Below, piece by piece: positions 15,541 to 23,379 of a DNA stretch of 24,431 nucleotides. The translations under genes and the position numbers were made by a program. Source of the DNA: Phycisphaerae bacterium. GTDB taxonomy: Bacteria > Planctomycetota > Phycisphaerae > Phycisphaerales > SM1A02. Below the pieces are notes generated by a model, which made no database searches, was not told the origin of the DNA, and saw only the letters and a program-made list of their open reading frames with translations. The stretch is taken from contig NZFT01000096.1 in NCBI GenBank assembly GCA_002690755.1, positions 31,790 through 56,220 on the forward strand. The letters are read 5' to 3'. Position 1 is the first letter of the stretch; each line of letters starts with the position of its first letter.

Positions 15541-15960
15541 GCGTTGGAGTACGACGACGCGACGGAGGTCGCGGGCGGATCGCGTCGGATCATGGCCCGG
15601 CGGAGGCTCGCCGCGTTCGGACGCGACCGTGTTCCTGCCGGGGAGATCATGAATCGCCTCGGCATGAAGGGTCGTCAGTTCGGGCTGGAAGGCGATCTGA
15701 TCGAAGGCGTCGTCGAGTTCATGATCGACGGTGACCGGCGCCTTCACGCAGCAGCCTTCGCAATCGTCGCCGTGCCGATTCGTACCGGGTTCCGCATCTT
15801 CGCTCGGACAGTGATTCGCACAGCACGAGCGAACGATCGGTTCCGGGCCGTCGGACACCATCGCCGCCGCGGTCTTCAGCACGCAGCAACAGATCGGCAT
15901 CAGCACCGCGAGGGTCGCGGCGATGACGTTTCGTCCGAGGATGCTCTTGAAGAGGGTCAT
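15538..15960 (-). CDS. Small exported cysteine-rich protein heading the export operon
   Basis: This 140-residue protein has a hydrophobic N-terminus (about 12-28) that looks like a Sec signal or membrane anchor. It carries nine cysteines in clusters: C24-C25-C26 in the hydrophobic part, then C46-C47, C51, C67, C70 and C71, with H50 and H63 nearby. The C-terminal half is charged and has no cysteine. Small proteins with CC and CxxCC clusters are, to my recollection, sometimes found ahead of metal-efflux operons in planctomycetes and relatives, so a periplasmic metal-binding or sensing role is plausible but unproven. I chose ATG 15960. The frame is open to 16164, but that extension is Arg/Pro-rich, crosses the likely promoter and would bury the hydrophobic segment. 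It is the first gene of the minus-strand cluster. Confidence 0.72.
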   Translation of the reverse strand: MTLFKSILGRNVIAATLAVLMPICCCVLKTAAAMVSDGPEPIVRSCCANHCPSEDAEPGTNRHGDDCEGCCVKAPVTVDHELDDAFDQIAFQPELTTLHAEAIHDLPGRNTVASERGEPPPGHDPTRSARDLRRVVVLQR

Positions 15961-16009
15961 GAGAGGAAGCGGTTCCTGCGAGGTCGGATCGATGATCCGT
16001 CGGTCAATG

Positions 16010-16015
16010 AGTATA
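16010..16015 (-). promoter_or_regulatory. Candidate -10 box TATACT for the export operon
   Basis: The minus strand reads TATACT, five of six matches to the -10 consensus, 50 nt before ATG 15960. The sequence 16-18 bp upstream (AACCCC or GAACCC) is not a recognisable -35, so activator dependence is possible. A leader of about 40 nt would follow. This is the only plausible promoter I see for the nine-gene minus-strand cluster. Confidence 0.45.
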
Positions 16016-16244
16016 GGGGTCCGATTCGATCGGGGTTCCACCAAATTCCGCGAGCCCGCGGTCTGGAATCGCGACGCGGCCGCCGGATGAATGCCGAAAC
16101 CCCGATTCCCGCGTCCGGTACCCCGTTCGAGGAAACCGGGGCCGTCCGAAAACCCTTCACCCACCGGACGTCGGAACCGAGATGGAAAGGGGAGGCAGCG
16201 GTTACCTTTTCTCCGAACCGATCCCGATCACGGAGATGACCGCC

Positions 16245-19200
16245 ATGCTGCCCGATCTCGAATACGCCGCGCTTCGCTTCGAAACGTTCGCGGACGAGGT
16301 GCTTCGTCCGTTGGCGACCCCGGTCGCCGAGCCGCTGGAGATCACCGTGGCGCAGTTCGAAGGTCGCCCTTTGCATGCCGAGATCGCGAGGCTCGAGGCG
16401 TCGGCGTTCACGCCGGTACGGACGGGGTGGCGATGGGGGCCGGTCTGGAGCACCGCCTGGTTCCGGCTGCGCGGCGAGATCACCGACGCGATGCGGGGGC
16501 AGGAGATCCATCTTCGATTCGATGCCGGAACCGAGGCGCTGTTGTGGCGGGACGGCGTGCCGCACCACGGATTCGACTTCAACCGGGATCGTGCGCCGCT
16601 CTTCGCATCCGGAGAAGGCGATGGCCCGGTGGACCTGCTGGTCGAGGCGGCCTGTAACCTGCCGCTCGGCGTCTCGACGTTCTGGTGGGACGACCCCGAA
16701 GTGCAGGCGCGCTGGCGGGAAGAGAAGCCGGGCCGATTGTCCGCGGCGGAGCTGGTGACCTACGACGACCACGCCTGGCGTTTCGTCCAGGCGTGGGATC
16801 TCGCACGACGAACGATGCTGCTTCATGCCGCCGACGTGCCTCGGGCCCAGAAGCTCCAGGCCGGGCTGCGTTCGATTCTGGACAGGATTCCCGCCCACGA
16901 CCCGCGGAAGGCGCTCGATACCGAGTTGCCCGCCCTCGAATCACTGCTCCGGGGCGCGGGCTCGGACGGCGGCACCGGAACCACCTGCGTCGCGGTCGGG
17001 CACGCCCACATCGACACCGCCTGGCTGTGGCCGCTCGCGGAGACCCGGCGAAAGTGCCTCCGGACGTTCGCGACGGTCGATCGTCTGATGGAGCGATGTC
17101 CCGACTTCCGGTTTCTCTGCAGCCAGGCCCAGCAGTACCGGTGGATCCGGGAGGACTCGCCCGCCCTGTTCGAACGGATCGCCACCCGCGTCCGCGAGGG
17201 CCGGTGGGAGCCCGGGGGCGCGATGTGGATCGAACCCGACTGCAACGCGCCGAGCGGCGAGAGCTTCATTCGGCAGATCCTCCATGGCACGGGGTGGTGG
17301 GAATCCGCATTCGGGACGGATGCGGCCCAACGGCACCTCTACCTGCCCGACACCTTCGGCTTCCCGGCGTCCCTGCCACAGATCGTGATCGGTTCCGGCC
17401 TCGACACCTTCATCACCAACAAGATCAGCTGGTGCGAGCGGAACCGCTTCCCGCACGTCTCCTTCGACTGGATCGGCATCGACGGCACGCCGGTACTCAC
17501 CCATCTGACGCCGGGCCACAACTACAACAGTTCGATCCTGCCCGAGGATCTTCGATTCGCCGAACGGAATGTCGCGTCGCTCGACGAGGCGGCGCTGCCG
17601 ACCTGGCTCCAGCCCTACGGCTTCGGGGACGGCGGGGGCGGTCCGACCGTGGAACAGATCGAGCGGATCGAATGGATGGCCCGGGGCGTCGAGGGTCTGC
17701 CCCGCGTCGAGTTCGGGCGGGCCGACGACTTCTGCGGTCGCCTGCACGAGGACGCGGATCGGCGTCGCGCGGAGGTCGACGGGCCGGCCCGCTGGGACGG
17801 CGAGCTCTACCTCGAACTGCACCGTGGAACCTACACCTCGCATCAATGGCTCAAGCAGGCCAACCATCGGGCGGAGTCGGCGCTTCGATCGATCGAAATG
17901 CTGGCCTGCGGGGATCCCGCCGCGAGTTCCGAAAGCATCGTCGAATCCCGAATCCGAATCGACGAGACCTGGAAGACCGTGCTGCTCAACCAGTTCCACG
18001 ACATCCTTCCCGGTTCCTCGATCAAGGCGGTCTACGACGATGCGCGGGTGCAGATGGACGAGGTCGCCGAAACCTGTGGCGAGGCGCTCGACGACGGTCT
18101 CGCGGGCTGGGCCGCGTCACTGGACGCGACGGGGCTCGATGCACCGGTCCTGATCTACAACCCGGCGAGCACCCCGCGGGGCGGCATCGTCGACGTGGAC
18201 GGCGAACTGCTTCCGGTGACGCCGATCCCCGCGGTGTCCGCGGTGCTCGCGGATGCGATGCACCTGCACGCGGTGTCGCCGGTCGAGGTGGACGGCGACA
18301 CGCTCCGGAACGGTCGCGTGGAGGCGACCTTCGATGCGGTCGGTCGCGTGGTCGCGCTCCGGCGGTCGGGGGGCGAGACGATCAACGCGGTGGACCCGGA
18401 CGGCGTGGTTCCGATGAATCGATTCCGACTCTACGAGGATCGCCCGCGGCGGTGGGAGGCATGGGACGTCGACCGGGACTATCACGAGAAGTTCGAAGAG
18501 GTGGTGACGCCCGCGGAGCGTCGCGCGACGATCGAATCCGGACCGTTGCGCGGTGCGATCGAGTTCGAGCACGCGATCGGTCGTTCGAGCCGACTGGTGG
18601 TCCGCTACGTGCTCGACGCCGACTCGGATCGGCTCGACGTGAACCTGCTCGTCGACTGGCGGGAGGATCACACGCTGCTCCGGGCGGAATTCCCGACCGG
18701 CATCCGAACGCGGTCCGCGACCTACGGGATCCAGTTCGGCGAACTCGAGCGGGCGACCCACCGGAACACCAGCTGGGAGCAGGCGCGATTCGAGGTTCCC
18801 GGGCGCCGCTGGATGGACCTCTCCCGGCCGGGGCTCGGGCTCGCGGTGCTCGACGCGGGCATCGTGGGTCGGAACGCGCGCGAAGGCGTGCTCGGGCTGA
18901 GCCTGCTGCGGGCGCCGAAGTTCCCCGATCCCACCTGCGACCGGGGGACGCATCGGCTTCGGTACGCACTGATGCCGCACGAGGGTGATCGGCGGACTGC
19001 GGGCGTCGCGGGCGTCGATGCGGAAGCGGAGGCGTTCGCGGAGCCCCTGGTGGTGCGGCGGCTGAAGTCGGGCGAGGCCTCCGCCGGCGGCGTCGATCGG
19101 ATTCGCCCGATCGACCTCGAAGTCACCGGCGCGGCCGCGGTCGAGATCGTCGCGCTGAAGCCGGCCGAGGACGGCGACGGCGTGGTGCTGCGAATCGTCG

Positions 19201-19382
19201 AGAAGCATGGTGGCTCGGGGACGGCGACGATCCGCATGCCCGGATGGGCCCACCCCGCCGCGGTCGATCTGCGGGAGCGACCGGTCGCGTCCGCACCTCG
19301 CTTCGAGACGCACGCCGACGGTGGATTCGAGGTGCCGTTGCGGCCGTTCGGGATCGAGTCGATCAGACTTCGGCGGTCCTGA
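16245..19382 (+). CDS. Alpha-mannosidase, glycoside hydrolase family 38
   Basis: This 1045-residue retaining, metal-dependent enzyme releases alpha-linked mannose. The N-terminal region precedes the catalytic barrel, where GHAHIDTAWLWPLAETRRK supplies metal ligands H255 and D257. YLPDTFGF gives the likely nucleophile D369, and NQFHDILPGS gives H585. The mid helical domain and C-terminal beta domains follow to a normal end. The motif wording is closest to the cytosolic/vacuolar Ams1/MAN2C1 class. There is no signal peptide, so it should act in the cytoplasm on imported oligosaccharides. I chose ATG 16245 because GGAG at 16232-16235 lies 9 nt upstream. ATG 16236 abuts that site and is less likely. 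It heads the mannoside gene group on this strand. Confidence 0.94.
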   Translation: MLPDLEYAALRFETFADEVLRPLATPVAEPLEITVAQFEGRPLHAEIARLEASAFTPVRTGWRWGPVWSTAWFRLRGEITDAMRGQEIHLRFDAGTEALLWRDGVPHHGFDFNRDRAPLFASGEGDGPVDLLVEAACNLPLGVSTFWWDDPEVQARWREEKPGRLSAAELVTYDDHAWRFVQAWDLARRTMLLHAADVPRAQKLQAGLRSILDRIPAHDPRKALDTELPALESLLRGAGSDGGTGTTCVAVGHAHIDTAWLWPLAETRRKCLRTFATVDRLMERCPDFRFLCSQAQQYRWIREDSPALFERIATRVREGRWEPGGAMWIEPDCNAPSGESFIRQILHGTGWWESAFGTDAAQRHLYLPDTFGFPASLPQIVIGSGLDTFITNKISWCERNRFPHVSFDWIGIDGTPVLTHLTPGHNYNSSILPEDLRFAERNVASLDEAALPTWLQPYGFGDGGGGPTVEQIERIEWMARGVEGLPRVEFGRADDFCGRLHEDADRRRAEVDGPARWDGELYLELHRGTYTSHQWLKQANHRAESALRSIEMLACGDPAASSESIVESRIRIDETWKTVLLNQFHDILPGSSIKAVYDDARVQMDEVAETCGEALDDGLAGWAASLDATGLDAPVLIYNPASTPRGGIVDVDGELLPVTPIPAVSAVLADAMHLHAVSPVEVDGDTLRNGRVEATFDAVGRVVALRRSGGETINAVDPDGVVPMNRFRLYEDRPRRWEAWDVDRDYHEKFEEVVTPAERRATIESGPLRGAIEFEHAIGRSSRLVVRYVLDADSDRLDVNLLVDWREDHTLLRAEFPTGIRTRSATYGIQFGELERATHRNTSWEQARFEVPGRRWMDLSRPGLGLAVLDAGIVGRNAREGVLGLSLLRAPKFPDPTCDRGTHRLRYALMPHEGDRRTAGVAGVDAEAEAFAEPLVVRRLKSGEASAGGVDRIRPIDLEVTGAAAVEIVALKPAEDGDGVVLRIVEKHGGSGTATIRMPGWAHPAAVDLRERPVASAPRFETHADGGFEVPLRPFGIESIRLRRS

Positions 19383-19392
19383 GTCCCGTCGT

Positions 19393-19412
19393 CCGCGGGG
19401 AAGGCGCCGCGG
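19393..19412 (+). terminator. Possible weak hairpin after the alpha-mannosidase gene
   Basis: CCGCGG occurs at 19393-19398 and 19407-19412 and can pair around an 8-nt loop, 10 bp after the stop codon. No T tract follows. It might only be GC-rich background. Confidence 0.22.
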
Positions 19413-19506
19413 CATCGGGTCTGCGTGTCACGACCGGGGTGGTGGATGACCGTTCACGATCCGCATCATCCTCCGCAATCCGGCTACCGTCGTCCCCGGA
19501 GACCGC

Positions 19507-20991
19507 ATGCAAGACGAAACGATCCTCTGGTTCGACTTCGAGACCTTCGGTTCCCTTCCACGTCCGTGGGATGGCGGCCGATCGGGTCCCTATCCGAGAC
19601 GGGACCGCCCCTCCCAGTTCGGGGCGATTCGGACCACCCTCGATCTCGAGGAGGTGGGCGAGCCGATCGAACTGCACTGTCGTCCGTCGGTCGAGGAACC
19701 GCCGTCGATCGGCGCGTGTCTCGTGACGGGAATCCTTCCGCAGGACACCACGGCGGGACTCGAAGAGGCTCGGTTCATCGAGTCCGTGCTGGAGGTCCTC
19801 TCGGTGCCCGGGACGACTTCGACGGGTTGGAACAGTCTCGGCTACGACGATGAGATCGTTCGTTTCACCGCGTGGCGGAATCTCCTGCCACCGTACGAGC
19901 GGGAGTACAAGCGGGACAACGCCCGATTCGACCTGCTGGTCGCGTTCCGCTTCGCCTGGGCGACCGGTCGACGCGACGGAATCGAGTGGCCGGCCTACGA
20001 GGACGGTTCGGTCTCGCTCTCGCTGGGCGACCTCGCGGCGGCGAATGGAATCGAGGATCACGCCGCGACGGCGCACGATGCCCTCGCCGATGTCCGGGCG
20101 ACCATCGAACTCGCGCGGCTGCTCCGGCGGACGCAGCCGAAACTCTGGGAATACGCCTTCGGGCTTCGTCGCAAGAAGGCCGTTTCGAACGTGGTTGACG
20201 CGGCAGGCAGTCCCTTCCTCCTCTGCGATCGAGGCATCGGGGCCGCCCGCGGGCATGCGACGATCGCGGTGACCATCGACCAACTCGACAGCAACGGGCG
20301 TCTGGTGCTCGACCTGCACGGCGATCCCGCCGAGATCCTCGAGCTCGAACCTCGACAGCTGCACGCGCGATTCCATCGCCTCGATCCCGACCTGCCGAGG
20401 GTGCCGGTCCGACGGGTCCGGACCAACAAGCTCCCCATGGTGACGGAGGAGAAGTGGCTGAAGGCCCTGGATCCCGAGGTCTGGGCGGCGATCGGGCTCG
20501 ATCAGGAGCTCGTCGACTCGAGGATGGCCTTCGTGCGGGAGAACCATGTCCGGATCCGCGAGTGTCTCCGGCTCGTGGCGGATGAACCGCCGGAGACGGA
20601 GCACGTCGATCCCGAGGAACTGCTCTACGCGGGATTCCCCGCCGACGGTGATTCGTACGCGATGCGCACTGCACGCGATGGCGGCCCCGAGGCGCTTCGT
20701 CGATTCAGCCGGACCGCCGGTGACGAGCGACTCGCCGAGTTGGCGTTCCGGTATCTCGCCCGGACGCATCCGGATGCCCTCGACGCGGAAGAGCGGGCAC
20801 GTTGGACGCTTCATCTCCGGGATCGGCTGCTCGCGCCCGGGGACGGCGAGACGTCGCGGGGGCTCGACTCCCTGACTGCGATCCAGGCCGTCCGGGACGA
20901 AGGTGCGGACCCCCGGATCGCCGACGAGGTCGAGGCGTGGACCCGCGGCCTGGCGAAAGCCGTCGACGTCGAACTCCCGGCCGGGACCTGA
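19507..20991 (+). CDS. sbcB: Exodeoxyribonuclease I (SbcB-like)
   Basis: ExoI degrades single-stranded DNA 3' to 5' and takes part in recombination and mismatch repair. The 494-residue length is close to the E. coli protein. DEDDh active-site residues are D10 and E12 in FDFETFG, D114 in GYDDE, H190 and D195 in AHDALADV. The family blocks QFGAIRTTLDL, PSIGACLVTGI and the QPKLWEYAFGLRRKK segment are present. The C-terminal SH3-like and helical regions that clamp DNA follow. ATG 19507 has GGAGA at 19498-19502, a rather short spacer. It lies 124 bp after the alpha-mannosidase gene and 36 bp before the symporter gene, so it sits inside a sugar-use group without obvious functional link. Confidence 0.93.
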   Translation: MQDETILWFDFETFGSLPRPWDGGRSGPYPRRDRPSQFGAIRTTLDLEEVGEPIELHCRPSVEEPPSIGACLVTGILPQDTTAGLEEARFIESVLEVLSVPGTTSTGWNSLGYDDEIVRFTAWRNLLPPYEREYKRDNARFDLLVAFRFAWATGRRDGIEWPAYEDGSVSLSLGDLAAANGIEDHAATAHDALADVRATIELARLLRRTQPKLWEYAFGLRRKKAVSNVVDAAGSPFLLCDRGIGAARGHATIAVTIDQLDSNGRLVLDLHGDPAEILELEPRQLHARFHRLDPDLPRVPVRRVRTNKLPMVTEEKWLKALDPEVWAAIGLDQELVDSRMAFVRENHVRIRECLRLVADEPPETEHVDPEELLYAGFPADGDSYAMRTARDGGPEALRRFSRTAGDERLAELAFRYLARTHPDALDAEERARWTLHLRDRLLAPGDGETSRGLDSLTAIQAVRDEGADPRIADEVEAWTRGLAKAVDVELPAGT

Positions 20992-21015
20992 CCGTTCGAT
21001 GGAGGCGGCGGCGAG

Positions 21016-21021
21016 TACGAT
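21016..21021 (+). promoter_or_regulatory. Possible -10 box (TACGAT) giving a leaderless symporter mRNA
   Basis: TACGAT lies 6 nt before the GTG start at 21028, so transcription could begin at or next to the start codon. TTCGAT lies 15 bp upstream, echoing the TTCGAC-15 bp-TATACT arrangement before the amidase gene. Neither is a good -35, and the call is weak. Confidence 0.25.
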
Positions 21022-21027
21022 TGCATC

Positions 21028-23379
21028 GTGCATCTTTCGACCCTCGATTGGTCCATCCTCGGCGGTTGCTTCGCGGTCCTCGTCGTGGCCGCGATCACGA
21101 CCAATCGATACGCCCGATCGGTCTCGGGATTCCTGGCCGCGGATCGATGCGCGGGCCGGTACCTGATCGCGGTGAGCTACGGCATGGCCCAGCTCGGGGT
21201 CATCTCCCTGGTCTGGTTCTGGCAGCAGTACTACAAGGTCGGCTTCACCAGCATCTGGTGGGGGTTCATGGAGAACCCCGCGATGATCCTCATCGCGCTC
21301 TCGGGCTGGGTGGTCTATCGATTCCGGCAGACCCGCGCCCTGACCATGGCGCAGTTCTTCGAGATCCGGTACTCGCGCCGGTTCCGGGTCTTCGCGGGAC
21401 TCGTCGCCTTCCTCTCGGGCATCATCAACTACGGCATCTTCCCCGCGGTGGCCGCCCGTTTCTTCATCGCCTTGTGCGGGCTTCCCCTGGTGACCGCGGT
21501 CGGCCCCTGGGAGGTGCCCACCTTCGCGTTGCTGATGGCGGTCATGCTCGTCACCGCATTGTTCTTCGTGTTTCTCGGGGGCCAGGTCGCGGTCATCGTC
21601 ACGGACTTCCTCCAGGGCACCTTCGGGCAGCTCGTCTTTCTCGCGGTGATGTTGTTCCTGCTCGCGACGTATTCGTGGTCCGAGATCGGGGAGACGCTCC
21701 TCGCCGCGCCCGAAGGCCAGTCGATGGTGAACCCGTTCGACCTCGGGCAGGAGGCGGACTTCAACGCGTTCTACTGGGTGATCAGCGTGGTGGTGCTGTT
21801 CTACGGGATGCTCGGCTGGCAGGGGACCTCCGGTTACAACGCCGCGGCGATCGACGCCCACGAGGCGAAGATGGCGAACATCCTGAACGGTTGGCGGTTC
21901 CGGGTGCTCCTTCTGATCACGCTGGTGCTTCCGATCTGCATCCGCGTGGTGATGAACAGCCCCGACCATGCGTCGGACGCCGCCGCCATCGAGGCGATCA
22001 TCGCGGCGCAACCGCTGGACGGCGCGAACCCCGAGGTGTTCGCCGCGGAGGTCCGGACGCCGGCCGCGGCGAGCGTGATGCTCCCCTCCGGACTGCTCGG
22101 ACTCTTCGCGGCGGCGCTGCTCGGGGCCTTCATCTCGACCAACGACACCTACCTGCATTCCTGGGGTTCGATCTTCATCCAAGACGTGGTGCTTCCGTTC
22201 CGCAAACGCCCGCTCTCGCCGCGGGCCCATCTCTGGCTCCTGCGGGCCTCGATCCTCGGGGTCGCGATCTTCGCCTTCGTCTTCAGCCTGCTCTACACGC
22301 CGAACCAGTACGTCGCGATGTTCCTCGCCCTCACCGGCGCGATCTTCGTGGGTGGTGCGGGCAGCGCCATCATCGGTGGCCTGTACTGGCGACGGGGAAC
22401 CACCGCCGGCGCCTGGACCGCGATGATCGCGGGCATGACCCTCGCGGGGGGCGGGGTGATCGTGAAACAGCTGCCGCCGGCTCTGGTCCACCCGGGGGAG
22501 ATCGTGACGTTCGTCTCCGACTCGGTCGAGGACGGCCGGATCGACGTCCTGCTGCCCGCGAACGCCGCGACCGGTACCAGCATCGACGTGCCGGAGGCGG
22601 GCATCCGGATGCGGATCGACGATCTGGCCGCGGGAGACGGTGACCTCGCGGCGACCGCGGCGATCGCGATCATCGATCCCGCCGATGAACGCGAACTCGG
22701 TCGATTCCGGGTCGTGGCCGACGGGTCCACGATGACCGGGGTCGGGGCGGATGGTTCGGCGCTGTCCTGCGAACTGCGGGGCGGCTCGACCGGTTTCGCC
22801 GGCATCCTCCTGCGATCGATCGGATTCATCCGCGACGTCAACGGCCAGATCCTGACCTTCTATTCGATCGCGTTGGCGATCCTCCTCTACGTCGTCGTGT
22901 CATGGTGCACCTGCCGGGAGCCGTTCGATCTCGATCGGATGCTCCATCGTGATTCGAAGCGGCCGCCGGGCGAGGACGAACCCCGGACACGGTGGTGGGA
23001 GCGTCTGGGGTTCGGTCGCGAGATGACGCGGTGGGATCGCATCATCACCGCGGTGACGATCTCCTGGCCGATCCTCTTCACGCTGGTGTTCATCGCGGGC
23101 ATGCTTCGTCATCTGTTCGCCGAACCGCTCGGTCTGGAGCCGATCTCCGACGCCGCCTGGCTGGAGGCGTGGGGCTGGTGGCTCTGGTGCGCCATCGGAA
23201 CCGCGATGGTGGTCACCGTCTGGTTCACGATCGGCGGACTGCGTGATCTCGTTCGGATGTTCCGACTGATGGGCGAGGTCCAGGTGAACGAACTCGATGA
23301 TGGTCGGGTGATCGACCACCGAAACGCCGACGAAACCCCGGGGGCGACCGAAGCGAGGGGAATGGACGATCATGCGTGA
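21028..23379 (+). CDS. Sodium:solute symporter family protein with inserted soluble domain
   Basis: This 783-residue transporter is of the SSS type, which couples sodium entry to uptake of sugars or other solutes. The membrane helices begin at WSILGGCFAVLVVAAI. Family-like blocks include FLAADR, MAQLGVISLVWFWQQYY, SGIINYGIFPAVAARFF, FYGMLGWQGTSGYNAAAIDAHEAKM and LLGAFISTNDTYLHSWGS. The core is interrupted at about 482-602 by some 120 residues, Asp/Gly-rich and probably beta, between two helices. Several more helices and a charged C-terminus follow. The start is GTG 21028, with no Shine-Dalgarno at useful distance. The nearest upstream GGAGG-like run ends more than 20 nt away. The stop overlaps the beta-mannosidase start by 8 nt, so a mannoside or mannose oligomer is the likely substrate. 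Confidence 0.88.
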   Translation: MHLSTLDWSILGGCFAVLVVAAITTNRYARSVSGFLAADRCAGRYLIAVSYGMAQLGVISLVWFWQQYYKVGFTSIWWGFMENPAMILIALSGWVVYRFRQTRALTMAQFFEIRYSRRFRVFAGLVAFLSGIINYGIFPAVAARFFIALCGLPLVTAVGPWEVPTFALLMAVMLVTALFFVFLGGQVAVIVTDFLQGTFGQLVFLAVMLFLLATYSWSEIGETLLAAPEGQSMVNPFDLGQEADFNAFYWVISVVVLFYGMLGWQGTSGYNAAAIDAHEAKMANILNGWRFRVLLLITLVLPICIRVVMNSPDHASDAAAIEAIIAAQPLDGANPEVFAAEVRTPAAASVMLPSGLLGLFAAALLGAFISTNDTYLHSWGSIFIQDVVLPFRKRPLSPRAHLWLLRASILGVAIFAFVFSLLYTPNQYVAMFLALTGAIFVGGAGSAIIGGLYWRRGTTAGAWTAMIAGMTLAGGGVIVKQLPPALVHPGEIVTFVSDSVEDGRIDVLLPANAATGTSIDVPEAGIRMRIDDLAAGDGDLAATAAIAIIDPADERELGRFRVVADGSTMTGVGADGSALSCELRGGSTGFAGILLRSIGFIRDVNGQILTFYSIALAILLYVVVSWCTCREPFDLDRMLHRDSKRPPGEDEPRTRWWERLGFGREMTRWDRIITAVTISWPILFTLVFIAGMLRHLFAEPLGLEPISDAAWLEAWGWWLWCAIGTAMVVTVWFTIGGLRDLVRMFRLMGEVQVNELDDGRVIDHRNADETPGATEARGMDDHA

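Noticed and set aside
15961..16164. N-terminal extension of the Cys-rich protein
   Set aside because: It would cross the TATACT box and bury the hydrophobic segment. The residues are Arg/Pro-rich and look untranslated.
19363..22491. Minus-strand open frame of 1042 codons
   Set aside because: It runs antisense through the exonuclease and symporter genes. The product is Arg/Glu/His-rich with no motif. Long antisense frames are expected in GC-rich genes.
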